The translations under genes and the position numbers were made by a program. A stretch of 45,319 nucleotides of DNA, taken from assembly GCA_905215145.1 (NCBI GenBank), contig CAJMOW010000004.1:1-45319 (forward strand), given 5' to 3'. Below the pieces are notes generated by a model, which was given only the letters and a program-made list of their open reading frames with translations, searched no databases and was not told the origin of the DNA. Origin of the DNA: an uncultured bacterium. GTDB lineage: Bacteria > Bacillota_I > Bacilli_A > RF39 > UBA660. Each line of letters opens with the position of its first letter. Position 1 is the stretch's first letter. Positions 18,001-27,959 of this stretch are shown here, in pieces.

Positions 18001-21000
18001 CTATTCCTATTAGAAATGGATTTAAAGCTATTACGATTAATAATACTGTTAGAGGCTCTAATAGATATGTAGCTATTAAAAAAGAACTTATTAACATATT
18101 TGAAAAAGAATATGGAAATAAAGAATTAACTGATAAAGAAAAAAAGAATATTGAAGATAGAGCTGAATTTATAGCACGAGGATATAAAGAAGGTATTATT
18201 ACTAATGATGCTCAATCTTATATAACATTTGAAGAATTTATTAGACGTAGAGTTGCTGACGGCACTTATTATGAATATGCCGATTTAATTACTCAATTAT
18301 TAGATCCAAATATAGATGTAAAAGATATTGATTTGGATAGAATTAATGCTAAAATTCAAGTACAGAAAAACTTTTATTTTGATCATGCTTATGATGCTAC
18401 TACTGAAACTTATTATCCTCGACAAATTAAAAATGCCGAATTTGTATTAATTCCTAAACTTTTACCTAAAGATAGTAGTTTGTATCAATTATATGAATTA
18501 ATGACTGAATATGGTATTGATCAAGTAAATACTAAAGAAACTGATAAAGCTGCTAAAAAAGATGTATTAACATTTTGGGATAATGAGGGTAATGTAACAG
18601 AGGATAATTTAACAGTTTTTAAAAATAAACTTAATGAAGGCAATGTAATAGGAACATATTATTATAGATATTTATATAAACAACAAGATGTTCCTCAACA
18701 TATGGTAGATGCAAGTAATAAAGTTGCAGTTCAATTATTTAAAAAGATTATAGATAATACTACTGAAGAAACTGCTAAATATGTTAATACTTTATTCAAG
18801 GCATATTGTAAAAATATTGAAGATAGTTTTAATGAATTACTTAATAATTTAGACTTGAAAGTTGATAAAGATAGAAATATTGTAAATAAGAATAATTCTG
18901 GAGATTTAATTGATTTTAATTCTTTTTATAAAAGAGCACAAGAAGAAGCTAAACGATTAAATTTAGATAGTAATTTTTTAGATTATGTAACACCTGATCC
19001 TGTTACGCATATTCCACGTATGCCTAATTTTATGAATTATGCCTCTATTAAATTACAAAGTATCGCTCAATCTATATTTAATAATTCTATTACAAAACAA
19101 AAATTACCTGGATGGCATGCTGCGCAAATTACTAATGTTGGATTTAGTAAAAAATTAGAATATCATCCTACTGTATATAATGAAGTAGAAAATCCTTATA
19201 AAAATGTTAAAATAGAATTAACTTATACTCCAGATACAGCTGATGCAAATGGAATGGGTGCTGTATTTATAGGTCGTGATGAAAACGGTAATGCTATTGG
19301 AGAATTTTATATAGATGCTTATTATGATTTTAATACTAAATCTGCTAAATCTTGGAGAAAAAAAGATTTAGATGAAAATAAAGTTTCTCTTGCTTCTATT
19401 GGACAGGCAGTTACTATTGACGAAGAATTTAGAGGCAAAGGTTATGGTAAAGCGTTTTATTATCAAATAGCTGTTGAATTAGGAAAACAAGGTAAAACTT
19501 TAGTAAGCGCAAGTAATTCAAGTAGAACAGAAGATGCTAATAGAGTTTGGAAATCTTTAGTAAAAGACGGTTATGCTAAAAAAGTTAACGATCATTATGA
19601 ATTTATAAATAATAAAATACTTTCTGTTAAACAAGAAGCTTATATAGAAGTTATGCTTCCTCGTTGGAGTAAATTACTTCCTAAAAATCTTACTAAAGAA
19701 CAATTAGATCATATAAGTAAAGAAGGACTTGATTTACATTTAGGCTATCGTATGCCTACTGAGGGCAAACAATCTATTGCTATACTTAAAGTAGTTGGGT
19801 TTCTTGATGATTCTCAAGGTTCTACTATTGTTGTTCCAGACGAATGGGTTCCACAAACAGGTTCTGATTTTGATGTAGATAGTGTTTATGGCATTTGTTA
19901 TGAAATGTATTTTGATCCAGAGGATGCTTTAATTCATAAAATAGAATATAATGATGGTAATACCGATGAAGATATTAAATATAGATATAAAATTTATAAG
20001 GCTATAAAAAATCCTAATATTACTTTAAAACAATTTAAAAAGTTAAGTATTGAAGATCAAAATACTCGTGAAGCAAGAAATAATTTAATTTTAGATTGTA
20101 TTATTAATATTCTTAAATCTCAAAGTGCTAAAGAAGAAAATTATTCTCAAAGTAATTTTAGAGCTTTAGAAGATGCTAAAAATAATATTGATAAACTTCG
20201 TGAACATTATGAAGAACTTATAGAAAGTTCAGATGCTGTTGCCAGTCGTTCTACATATAATTTATTTGACCAATTAGATTCTATGGAGAACGCTATGTCT
20301 GGTGCTCGCCTTAAAGCCGCATCTATAAATAGAGATACATTTGTAAGTATATGTAATTATGCTAAAACTAAATTATCTAAAAATCATATTATTACTATAA
20401 AATATCCTAATAATGAAATTTATAATTTTGATGAAATTAAAAAAGCTTGGCCTAATGCTAAATTAAGTGAAGATAATAAATATATAATTGTTGAACACGA
20501 TAGTATAGGAAATACTGTTAATAATAAAAATATTGTAGGTCAATTACTTACAACATACGGTTCTCAAACTACTGCACATATTCTTGATGCTATTAAATCT
20601 GGTACTGTATATAATGAAAATGAATATACATTTGGTGTATTTAAAACTTTGTTAGATATAGGTTCTGATTATATTACCGCTATTGCATTTTTACAGCAAC
20701 CTGCTGTAACAGAAATTATTAATGCTTATTTTAAAACTAATTCTATATTTACTAATATAGGAAATAAAAGTCCTATAAAAGTTGCTATTACAGAACTTGC
20801 TAAAAAATATAATATAAAAGTAGATGGTAAAGAGATTGCTGATTTTACTTCTACTAATGATATACTTGGTGAATTAACTAAATTATATGGAAAAGAATTT
20901 AAAAATAGATTTGGTATTGATTTAAATATTGATTATTTACATTTAACAAATAATGTAAACGTAAATTTAAGCCAAGAAGATTTATTAAATAGATTTTCTG

Positions 21001-24000
21001 TAAAAGATGATTTTCTATTTGATTTATATATTATTATTCAATTTAATAAATTAAAAATTACTTCTAATAATATTGAAAAAATTCTTCAAGTTACTAAACC
21101 AGATAAATTTGGAGCAAAACAAACTATTAGAAGTACTCGTCGTATACTACAAGATGCTAAAAAATATACTTCCAATAGAGATTTAGTAGGTTCTACTTTA
21201 TATGTAAAAGATAAAACTTTTGTTGATGCTTTATATCCTAATATTATTGATGAAAATATAAATATTGAAAATAGTGTTTATCCATATTTAGCTGCATTTA
21301 TGCAATATGCGACTATTCCATCTATTAAAATAAATAGTCAATTATTTACTATGGAACGTGAAGACGTTGCACAAATAATTGATAATATTGAACAAAAATT
21401 AAATGTTAAATTAAATGATGAACAATATATTGATTTAATTCAATATATGGTTTCTTATCTTTATAAACTTACTCCAATTCTTACTACTCCAATTACACTT
21501 AATGAGATGGGTAAGTTTATAACTGATACTAAATATGGAGAAGAGTTAGCTAATGAAAATATTGATTATTGGAAAAGTGAAGAAGCAAGAATAAATGGTT
21601 TTACTTATTATGAAACTACTAAATTTGATACAGTAGATATAAATAATCCTACTCAAGAAGAAATAAATAATTTTGCTAAACTTACTCCTGTTCAAAAAGT
21701 TTTATATATTAAAGAACATTTTTCAGAAGATCCTGGAATATTTAAATATATTGATGTAAATACTTATAATCAACGTAATGTTAGAGAAAAAGGATATACA
21801 GGACAAAGTTTATATTTTCACGATAATATAGAAAATATTGAAGATATTCTTATTCAATCTAAATTAGATTCTTTTAATAAACATCCATATATTAAATTAG
21901 CAATGCTTGATATAGTTAAATATGCTTTTATAGTAGATGGATTTAGATTTAAAAGAAATTCTATTACAAAACTTGTTGTTAATGAATTTTTATTAAAGCC
22001 TATTCAATATAATGGTACTAATATTGTTCCTACTATAATAGATAATTTTGCTACTTTATTTAATGTTAATGATTTTGATTCTAAAGGCACTGATATTTAT
22101 AATATGACTGAACGATTTGTTAGAAGTCATAGTGGTATTATTAAAAATGTATTTTTAAGTAAAAAAGATAATAGATTTAATAAATTCTTTAAATCTGATA
22201 ATATTGTTCAAATTCCTTATACTAAAGATGGAATAAGTTTTATTGAATATACAGGAATTGGTAAATGGGTTGAAGAAGATACTACAGGTGAGTCTTCCTT
22301 TACGGGGGATATACAACCAGGATTTATTTCTTCTGATAGTCTTTCTTATATTCGTATAACTCGTAATATTAATAAAAAATCTGTTACTACTTTATATAAA
22401 GTAATAATTAAAGATAAAGGATTATATTTAGCACCTCTTAATTTATTAGATAATAATGAAACTAATGAATATAGTATAAATCCTAATCATAATAAATTTA
22501 AAAGATTAGAATATTATCTTGGAATTATTGATGCTGCTGCTTCTACTGAATCTGATATAAATATAATTATTTCTCAAGAAGATGGACCTGCAAGTGCTGA
22601 AAATAAAGCTAAATATACTATTAAAAGATTTATTCAACCTAAAATAAATGATGTATTAAATAATAGAAATTATTTTACTGAAAACTTAAGTAGTACTGAT
22701 CCTAATGGATTTATTAATAAACTTATAAATAAATTTAAAGAAAATTCAGATAAAGCATTAATAGCTGATAATAACAAAATTATTAATTTTGCTTTACCTA
22801 ATATTGATAGTGCTACTATACAAACTATTAATGGAGAAGATTATTATATTAAAAAAGTTAAACCAAGTAATAATTTAAAATTATATTTTAAAACTAAACA
22901 AGATAAATATTATAATAAACTTAATGAACAAGAAAAAAATATAGCTGATACTGTTGGTCAATATTCATTAATAGTTCCTAATATTTACGAAGTTTCTCAA
23001 TACTTTTCCCCCGTAGAGGAAAACATCGAGGATATAGCTCCATTTGCTATTACTGATATTATAGGCGATAGTTATGAAACTATTGATTCTTCTAAATTAA
23101 CTACTGTTGAAGAAATATCTCTTAAAATTATTAATGACATTAATCGGCAAGGTATTAATGGTAATGAAGTTGCAGAAAAAGTTGCTGAATTATTAAAAGA
23201 AAGTGATATTGATAGATATTCCGCTGTTTCTATAAAAAATCATACAAGAGAAATATATTCTCGTGCTGCTGGATTTTATAAAACAGTTTCGAATATGCTT
23301 AACAAAGAAATTAATAATTTTATTCAAGATGAAAATGGTGAATGGTTATCAATTGATAACCCTAAAGTTATTGATATTATAAAAAATAAACCTGGAGAAT
23401 TAGATAGATATGTTAGAACACTTCTCAACGCTCGTTCTTTTGGTACTTCTTTAAGTGGATTATTTGAATTTGATATTGCAAGTGTAGATAAAGTTATTTC
23501 AGATCAAATTCAATCTATTAGAAATTCTATTAATAATATTCGTAATAATCCTAAAATTGTTTCAGCAATGAAACTTATTATGGATAATTATTTTGGAAAA
23601 GAAGTTTCTACTAATCCTTTAATTCGTAATAATATAATTAGTATTCGTACTCAATATTCCGATGCTGATATTTTTGATAGTTTATTTAGTTCTGTTTCTG
23701 AATTAAGTAATAGTGAAGTTCAAGTTATTGTTAAATTTATTGGTGGTATTATTAATGGTGCTAATTTAGTAGATGCACCTAAAGCTCGTCAGGAATTTTT
23801 AAGAAAGTATGATGAAATAATGAAAATGCCTGGTAAATTTGTATGGAACGATATCGTTAAGAATGGTAAATTTATTACTCCTTATACTCAGAAATTTATT
23901 ACCGACAGAGATCAATTAAGAGATGCTGTTAGAGAAGCTAAAGACAAATATGGTAGATTTAGTATAGAATACTATAAAGCACGTCTTAATAGAGATAAAT

Positions 24001-27000
24001 GGTATGCTGATAACGTTAATATGGAGGTTGTTCCAGAATATTATATTGCTAAAAATAAATTAGATGAAAGTATTTTAAAAACTGCTCCAGAATTATTTGT
24101 TAGATATAAAGAAATAATGACTACTATTTATGAAATGACTCCTGGAGAAGATAGTGAATTAAGTATTGAACAACAACAAGAAAAAATTGTTCTTATTAAT
24201 GAAATTAATTTTATGACTTCTTCATTAAATAAAGATTATAGTCCTAAATCTGATGAAGAAATCGTTAAAGCAAATGCGCTAAAAGATTATATTGATAAAA
24301 TTAAAAAGCTTAATGGTGAATATTTTGAATATTCTCCTATTGCTGGATTTGATGAAGACTTAAAATATTATCTTGATATTATTAAGAAATATGATGAAAA
24401 TAATCCTAATGAAGTTCTTGAAGAAAAACTTAAAGATGAAAATTATAGAAATGCCTTTAATTGGATTAATTTAAATGCTCGTAAAACTATTAATAAAGAA
24501 CTTAAAGATAAAATTGATTGGGCATTTAAACAATTTAAAGACAATGCTGATAGACAAAGTGAAATTGCTACTATTCTTGATAGTCATCCTGAATATAAAG
24601 ATAAATTAGGAATTATTGATGGTAGAAAGTTTACTAAAGAACAAAAGCAAATTATTAAAGATGCTGCTCTTAAAAAATATGGTTATGATTATGAGTCTTC
24701 TTTAAGTAATGAAACTCTTATAAAAGAAATTCCAGCTAATCTTCCTATATTAAGTTCAAGATTTTATACTGAAATTAGAAGTAATGATGAAGGAAAACGT
24801 AGTCCTGAAAGAATTGAAACTATTAGTAAGATAAATGATATTTTACAACACGCTGTTGATAGAAACGGAGAAATAAGTACTAAATTATTATTTAATCTTC
24901 CTAAAGAACGTATAGAAGAATTAGCTAATTTATATGATGTTCTTCGAGATATTAGAAAAAATAGACCCGACGATGATTCTCTTGCTGAAAGATTTAAAGA
25001 TAGAGTAAATTTTAGAGTAAATAGAAAAGCCTTTAATAGAGAACTTTCATATGCTTTACTTAATCTTAAAGGTACTGCTAATTATGATTTATGGGAACGT
25101 ATATTTTGTGCTATTGGTAAAAATGGAGAAGTTATTATTAAAAATAAGAAAATTGTTCCTAATAGCGATTTATTTGGATATTATGAGCCTAAAAGTCAAG
25201 ACTATATAGATCATAATAAAACTCTTGCTAAAAAGATTATATCTGACAATGTAGATTATATTACTACTGAATATTATGAAAGAAGTAGAAATGAAGCTAT
25301 AGCTAATAATAATTTTGAAGAATGGTTTGAAGAAAATCATGTATTTAATCCTTATACTCGAAAATATGAACCTCTTCGTATTTGGACTACTTTAGATGTT
25401 AAAAATAATCTTGATAAATATGATCCAAAATATTATGATGCTATTGGTTCTAATAGAACAAGATATGTAAAAGAAGAATATAAGAATAAAAATTATAAAC
25501 CTTATAGTGTTAATTATAATGGTTCTGAAAAATATAATAATAAAGTAAATCTTTCTTCTAAAGAAGTAGCTATGATTGAATTACTTCAGTCTACTTTAAA
25601 TGAATATGCTACCACTAATCCTATGAAAAGATTTATTGATAGAGGGTATCTTCCCCGTAGAAGGAAAGATGATATAACTACTCAGAGTCTTGCTAAAGAT
25701 CTTATTGGTTTAACTGGATATACTATTAATACTCCATCTGAAAGAAGATATGAAGATGATGTTGATTATGCTCACGATAGAGAAGTAGATTTTCCTATGC
25801 TTCAATTATTAAAAGCTAAAGGCTATAAAAAACGTATTATTCCTCGTACTAAATTATCTACTGAAAGTCAAGAAAGTTATAATGAATATCTTGCAGATAT
25901 TAAAAAACAAAATAAAGAAATTGATGAAAATAATGAAAAATTAGATAATGCTATATTAGATGATAATTGGAAAGAAGTATTTCAAGAGTATATTACTAAA
26001 GCTATTGATTATAATGCTCGTCAAAGAGCTAAATATTATATTTATTTATTATTAGATGAGCTTAAATCTAATGATGCTTATAAGACTTCTTATTTTAGTG
26101 GTAAACTAAAAAGAGATAATGCTAATTCTACTGATATTGAAACTAAATATCAAACTGAAAAACAAACTCGCACTATTGAATTAATTAATAATTTTTATAA
26201 TCGTGTTGTTCTTGGTGAATTTAAAAAAGGCAGTAAATTAGATAGATATGCTAATTTAATGCAAAATATTACTTCTGCGAAGTATATGATATTTAATGTT
26301 ACAGGAGGTATAGGTAACGTATTGACAGGATGGACTAATATTGCTGGAGAAGTATTTGCGAAAGAATTTTTTGATAATAGTACTTGGAATAAAGCTCAAG
26401 CAAGATATTTTGGAGCTTTACCTGCTATTATTGCTAATTTATATTCTCCTAAAGCATTAAATCTTACTGATGGTATTATTAAATTGTTAAGAGTTGTAGA
26501 TATTGATAACATGCTTGAACTTAAAGGTGTTGAAAGTGCTACTGATAGAATTAGAAAAATTCGTAATAGTCTTTATGGATTACAAAGCTCTGGCGAACAT
26601 TATATGCAAAATACTGTAATGCTTGCTATGCTTGAAAGTCACAGAGTTATTAAAGATAATAATGGAAATTGGTATATTGGTAGTTTTGCTAATTTTACTC
26701 GTGATTTAGAAATTCAAACTATGTGCGATCTTATTAAAGACGATCCTGAATTGCTTGCTTCTTATAGATTATTTATTGATAATATTCGTTCTGATGCTAA
26801 TGAAGCAAAAAGTTATGCTGAATTTAGTAAAGATATAAACGCTGAATTTATTAAAGCTCATTGCAGCAAAGCTTTTGCTAATGAATATATAAAAAATCGT
26901 GATGCTAATCTTAAATCTGCTAAAAAAGAATTTGAAAGGTTTGATACTCTTGCAAGTCAATTTGAATTAGTTGATGGTGTAGCAAGAATTAAACCTGATA

Positions 27001-27893
27001 GTGTTATTACTAAAGATATGTTTGGTAGATTTAGAGATAAAGTTATTAATGTTAATAATAAAATTCACGGTATTTATGATAAAATTGGTGCTGCAAAAAT
27101 AGAAGCTGAATGGTATGGAGGATTGTTAATGCAATATAAGAAACATTTATATCCTGGTATTCTTAAACGCTGGAGAGTTAGAGGCTATTATAATGAAATG
27201 CGTGAAAGTATTGAAAGAGGCTCTTATATTGATCTTATTAGTTTTCTTGCTCATGAATTTAAAGATGATATTAAAAACGCTAAAGCTAAAGGAGGCACTA
27301 CTACTGATATAGTTCTTCATAGTATTCAAAATATATTTAAATCTTTTATTGATACTTTTATTAATTTTAGATTTAATTATAAAATGCTTCCTGATTGGCA
27401 ACAGCATAATCTTCGTAGAATTTTAGGAGATAGTATTGCTATTGCTTCTGCAATATTAATGGCTATTGTTCTTCATTTAGCTACTGATGACGACGATGAA
27501 GAAGTTATTAATAGTACGTGGTATAATTTAATATTATATCAAGCTGATAGATGGGCTACTGAAAGTAGAGCTTATACTCCTTGGGGGTTTGTTGCTGAAG
27601 CCAAAACTCTTTATAGCAGTCCAATTGCTGCATTATCTGGTCCTAAAGATTTATTTAAAGCCATGAGTCTTATTATTGACGCTATGATTGATCCTGAATT
27701 TGATCCAGTTTATGATAGAGGTCTTTATAAAGGACAAAATAAATTTACTATTTTACTTGAAAGAAATATTCCTTTATTACGTGTTATTAGAAGACTTCAA
27801 AATCTTGATAAAAATAATCAATTTTATCGTTTAAGCGATAATAATCTTCCTATGGATATTGCTACTAATGTTGCTAATTGGATTGAAGATTAG
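15009..27893 (+). CDS. Giant virion RNA polymerase-like protein with embedded GNAT domain
   Basis: 4294 aa. The catalytic signature is QTGSDFDVDSVYG with D1620, D1622 and D1624, the DxDxD metal-binding motif of the single-chain, two-barrel RNA polymerases of crAss-like virions (related to QDE-1-type enzymes). Conserved-looking flanks surround it (LPGWHAAQITNVGF near 1372, EVMLPRWSKLLPK near 1545, HLGYRMPTEGKQS near 1580). Residues about 1400-1535 look like a GNAT acetyltransferase fold, with EEFRGKGYGKA (R1475-G1480, the RxxGxG acetyl-CoA loop) and RVWKSLVKDGYAKK. Near the C-terminus a hydrophobic helix (about 4142-4160) is followed by DDDDEE. Five dispersed repeat copies lie in frame (residues about 855, 987, 2429, 2666 and 3548). 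It probably enters the cell with the DNA and transcribes early genes. The TAG stop at 27891-27893 sits directly before a terminator. Confidence 0.9.
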   Translation: MPCTIKGLNLNPKELAIVEGVANGNDKKAAIIAAYLKEDANFIEFASKDSKWRGSIENTPHNTCVRLLNEYYKKQHPSVVNFRRSRIGTELNGFSSVHAKYIAYRHTAGIISALYYDLAKNKDVNRKDRADILRRCSTTIRSKFVTEYINPLINSDEFKNNSTGKKYIEKINDLRRKANQYKAIKDKENFENTIKELYTIYGNIAAKYGDIKTKNYGNLVNKLLENKEAFYEEVINNSSITFLTKTFKDVSDIINAEKANNEEDINFVDEENDGIDEMMKSHIEDLTSRGSYLNTVSQRLKLYFETIPNLESAESKTLDLNNELGVEIPIGYNKAISAIYSFCTFTSPKSLIEEIKNVANNISHYAGLIKLAEDMENDIVFRNYVFGQLANPKVNKTIISISESGIEFSNSNATADPITAIFYQYYNAIKGTIRTNYPAQDLENIQELYDYINLAKKEETGSNAQNDILLNLHNKFLNIYLKYFPNAEVSAIDKYINDGNKIDNYTKFISIFDGFLNEAKKSKDKYEQEILRNNKNLADYYRKKYAIEAGIGFDEERPVFKIDNTIFGDAFINSLYSISNSLVKYSVVKVDLNSRNADGNLGADFIGNSWITNLFKQINFSTEEDLNAGLNKLREFVSLSDQYKYNPILFDQYDERGRKISRGLFDINEQGETFVNTYARQLLDYTLFNGIKDYVTDKSALYSTMSKTDYLISQLISYTTDDKIADINKGWYFMRTPSDAPKNFIIKAPKHSISGLFNEKSVNKKHPIFRIFYNYVLGELEQGFKQLTKVGTIDNNGIFTPKDNTDGLFEYYHYRGSIIKNGKLTGNVFQFNRLFPVNGFNPAEILSNEEAGVPFLYGGKFMNTIYSPDGANGYTLNLDDGSKQTIENIVEEWLINYSKEIEKRISQYTEAIGDRYNIDQIKEFAINYTINTIAFDNIFEGDSKFYKSYQDFLKRAKEVQAQGKAYTGYDLLDDYNGGLKTIDQLSIPRKGISTDNITIPIRNGFKAITINNTVRGSNRYVAIKKELINIFEKEYGNKELTDKEKKNIEDRAEFIARGYKEGIITNDAQSYITFEEFIRRRVADGTYYEYADLITQLLDPNIDVKDIDLDRINAKIQVQKNFYFDHAYDATTETYYPRQIKNAEFVLIPKLLPKDSSLYQLYELMTEYGIDQVNTKETDKAAKKDVLTFWDNEGNVTEDNLTVFKNKLNEGNVIGTYYYRYLYKQQDVPQHMVDASNKVAVQLFKKIIDNTTEETAKYVNTLFKAYCKNIEDSFNELLNNLDLKVDKDRNIVNKNNSGDLIDFNSFYKRAQEEAKRLNLDSNFLDYVTPDPVTHIPRMPNFMNYASIKLQSIAQSIFNNSITKQKLPGWHAAQITNVGFSKKLEYHPTVYNEVENPYKNVKIELTYTPDTADANGMGAVFIGRDENGNAIGEFYIDAYYDFNTKSAKSWRKKDLDENKVSLASIGQAVTIDEEFRGKGYGKAFYYQIAVELGKQGKTLVSASNSSRTEDANRVWKSLVKDGYAKKVNDHYEFINNKILSVKQEAYIEVMLPRWSKLLPKNLTKEQLDHISKEGLDLHLGYRMPTEGKQSIAILKVVGFLDDSQGSTIVVPDEWVPQTGSDFDVDSVYGICYEMYFDPEDALIHKIEYNDGNTDEDIKYRYKIYKAIKNPNITLKQFKKLSIEDQNTREARNNLILDCIINILKSQSAKEENYSQSNFRALEDAKNNIDKLREHYEELIESSDAVASRSTYNLFDQLDSMENAMSGARLKAASINRDTFVSICNYAKTKLSKNHIITIKYPNNEIYNFDEIKKAWPNAKLSEDNKYIIVEHDSIGNTVNNKNIVGQLLTTYGSQTTAHILDAIKSGTVYNENEYTFGVFKTLLDIGSDYITAIAFLQQPAVTEIINAYFKTNSIFTNIGNKSPIKVAITELAKKYNIKVDGKEIADFTSTNDILGELTKLYGKEFKNRFGIDLNIDYLHLTNNVNVNLSQEDLLNRFSVKDDFLFDLYIIIQFNKLKITSNNIEKILQVTKPDKFGAKQTIRSTRRILQDAKKYTSNRDLVGSTLYVKDKTFVDALYPNIIDENINIENSVYPYLAAFMQYATIPSIKINSQLFTMEREDVAQIIDNIEQKLNVKLNDEQYIDLIQYMVSYLYKLTPILTTPITLNEMGKFITDTKYGEELANENIDYWKSEEARINGFTYYETTKFDTVDINNPTQEEINNFAKLTPVQKVLYIKEHFSEDPGIFKYIDVNTYNQRNVREKGYTGQSLYFHDNIENIEDILIQSKLDSFNKHPYIKLAMLDIVKYAFIVDGFRFKRNSITKLVVNEFLLKPIQYNGTNIVPTIIDNFATLFNVNDFDSKGTDIYNMTERFVRSHSGIIKNVFLSKKDNRFNKFFKSDNIVQIPYTKDGISFIEYTGIGKWVEEDTTGESSFTGDIQPGFISSDSLSYIRITRNINKKSVTTLYKVIIKDKGLYLAPLNLLDNNETNEYSINPNHNKFKRLEYYLGIIDAAASTESDINIIISQEDGPASAENKAKYTIKRFIQPKINDVLNNRNYFTENLSSTDPNGFINKLINKFKENSDKALIADNNKIINFALPNIDSATIQTINGEDYYIKKVKPSNNLKLYFKTKQDKYYNKLNEQEKNIADTVGQYSLIVPNIYEVSQYFSPVEENIEDIAPFAITDIIGDSYETIDSSKLTTVEEISLKIINDINRQGINGNEVAEKVAELLKESDIDRYSAVSIKNHTREIYSRAAGFYKTVSNMLNKEINNFIQDENGEWLSIDNPKVIDIIKNKPGELDRYVRTLLNARSFGTSLSGLFEFDIASVDKVISDQIQSIRNSINNIRNNPKIVSAMKLIMDNYFGKEVSTNPLIRNNIISIRTQYSDADIFDSLFSSVSELSNSEVQVIVKFIGGIINGANLVDAPKARQEFLRKYDEIMKMPGKFVWNDIVKNGKFITPYTQKFITDRDQLRDAVREAKDKYGRFSIEYYKARLNRDKWYADNVNMEVVPEYYIAKNKLDESILKTAPELFVRYKEIMTTIYEMTPGEDSELSIEQQQEKIVLINEINFMTSSLNKDYSPKSDEEIVKANALKDYIDKIKKLNGEYFEYSPIAGFDEDLKYYLDIIKKYDENNPNEVLEEKLKDENYRNAFNWINLNARKTINKELKDKIDWAFKQFKDNADRQSEIATILDSHPEYKDKLGIIDGRKFTKEQKQIIKDAALKKYGYDYESSLSNETLIKEIPANLPILSSRFYTEIRSNDEGKRSPERIETISKINDILQHAVDRNGEISTKLLFNLPKERIEELANLYDVLRDIRKNRPDDDSLAERFKDRVNFRVNRKAFNRELSYALLNLKGTANYDLWERIFCAIGKNGEVIIKNKKIVPNSDLFGYYEPKSQDYIDHNKTLAKKIISDNVDYITTEYYERSRNEAIANNNFEEWFEENHVFNPYTRKYEPLRIWTTLDVKNNLDKYDPKYYDAIGSNRTRYVKEEYKNKNYKPYSVNYNGSEKYNNKVNLSSKEVAMIELLQSTLNEYATTNPMKRFIDRGYLPRRRKDDITTQSLAKDLIGLTGYTINTPSERRYEDDVDYAHDREVDFPMLQLLKAKGYKKRIIPRTKLSTESQESYNEYLADIKKQNKEIDENNEKLDNAILDDNWKEVFQEYITKAIDYNARQRAKYYIYLLLDELKSNDAYKTSYFSGKLKRDNANSTDIETKYQTEKQTRTIELINNFYNRVVLGEFKKGSKLDRYANLMQNITSAKYMIFNVTGGIGNVLTGWTNIAGEVFAKEFFDNSTWNKAQARYFGALPAIIANLYSPKALNLTDGIIKLLRVVDIDNMLELKGVESATDRIRKIRNSLYGLQSSGEHYMQNTVMLAMLESHRVIKDNNGNWYIGSFANFTRDLEIQTMCDLIKDDPELLASYRLFIDNIRSDANEAKSYAEFSKDINAEFIKAHCSKAFANEYIKNRDANLKSAKKEFERFDTLASQFELVDGVARIKPDSVITKDMFGRFRDKVINVNNKIHGIYDKIGAAKIEAEWYGGLLMQYKKHLYPGILKRWRVRGYYNEMRESIERGSYIDLISFLAHEFKDDIKNAKAKGGTTTDIVLHSIQNIFKSFIDTFINFRFNYKMLPDWQQHNLRRILGDSIAIASAILMAIVLHLATDDDDEEVINSTWYNLILYQADRWATESRAYTPWGFVAEAKTLYSSPIAALSGPKDLFKAMSLIIDAMIDPEFDPVYDRGLYKGQNKFTILLERNIPLLRVIRRLQNLDKNNQFYRLSDNNLPMDIATNVANWIED
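17571..17586 (+). repeat. Dispersed GC-rich palindrome, copy 6
   Basis: Exact consensus TTCCTTTACGGGGGAA, but read in another frame as FLYGGK, the same peptide that the copy at 30278 gives in an unrelated gene. Confidence 0.9.
17968..17982 (-). repeat. Dispersed GC-rich palindrome, copy 7
   Basis: The minus strand reads TTCCTTTACGGGGGA; the gene strand encodes IPRKG. It lies only 397 bases from copy 6, in opposite orientation. Confidence 0.86.
22295..22309 (+). repeat. Dispersed GC-rich palindrome, copy 8
   Basis: TTCCTTTACGGGGGA, in frame as SSFTGD. The left flank ACAGGTGAG is shared with the copy at 11395. Confidence 0.88.
23006..23021 (-). repeat. Dispersed GC-rich palindrome, copy 9
   Basis: The minus strand reads TTCCTCTACGGGGGAA; the gene strand encodes SPVEE. 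Confidence 0.88.
25651..25666 (-). repeat. Dispersed GC-rich palindrome, copy 10 (divergent)
   Basis: The minus strand reads TTCCTTCTACGGGGAA: one extra base on the left of the centre and one G fewer on the right, total length kept at 16. The gene strand encodes LPRRRK. Confidence 0.75.
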
Positions 27894-27914
27894 TGGAACC
27901 TAATTGTTAAAAAA

Positions 27915-27959
27915 AAGAGAGTTAATACAGTTTTTAATACTGTTATTAACTCTCTTTTT
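27915..27959 (+). terminator. Terminator of the virion gene block
   Basis: AAAGAGAGTTAATACAG at 27914-27930 pairs with CTGTTATTAACTCTCTTT at 27940-27957 (one bulged base) around TTTTTAATA, followed by a T-rich tract. The A-rich left arm and T-rich right arm make it potentially bidirectional. It lies about 20 bases past the TAG stop. Confidence 0.85.

Noticed and set aside
27891..27893. TAG reassigned to an amino acid, as in some crAss-like phages
   Set aside because: Reading through TAG would extend the protein through a terminator hairpin, the RecT-like gene also ends in TAG, and no gene needs TAG read-through.
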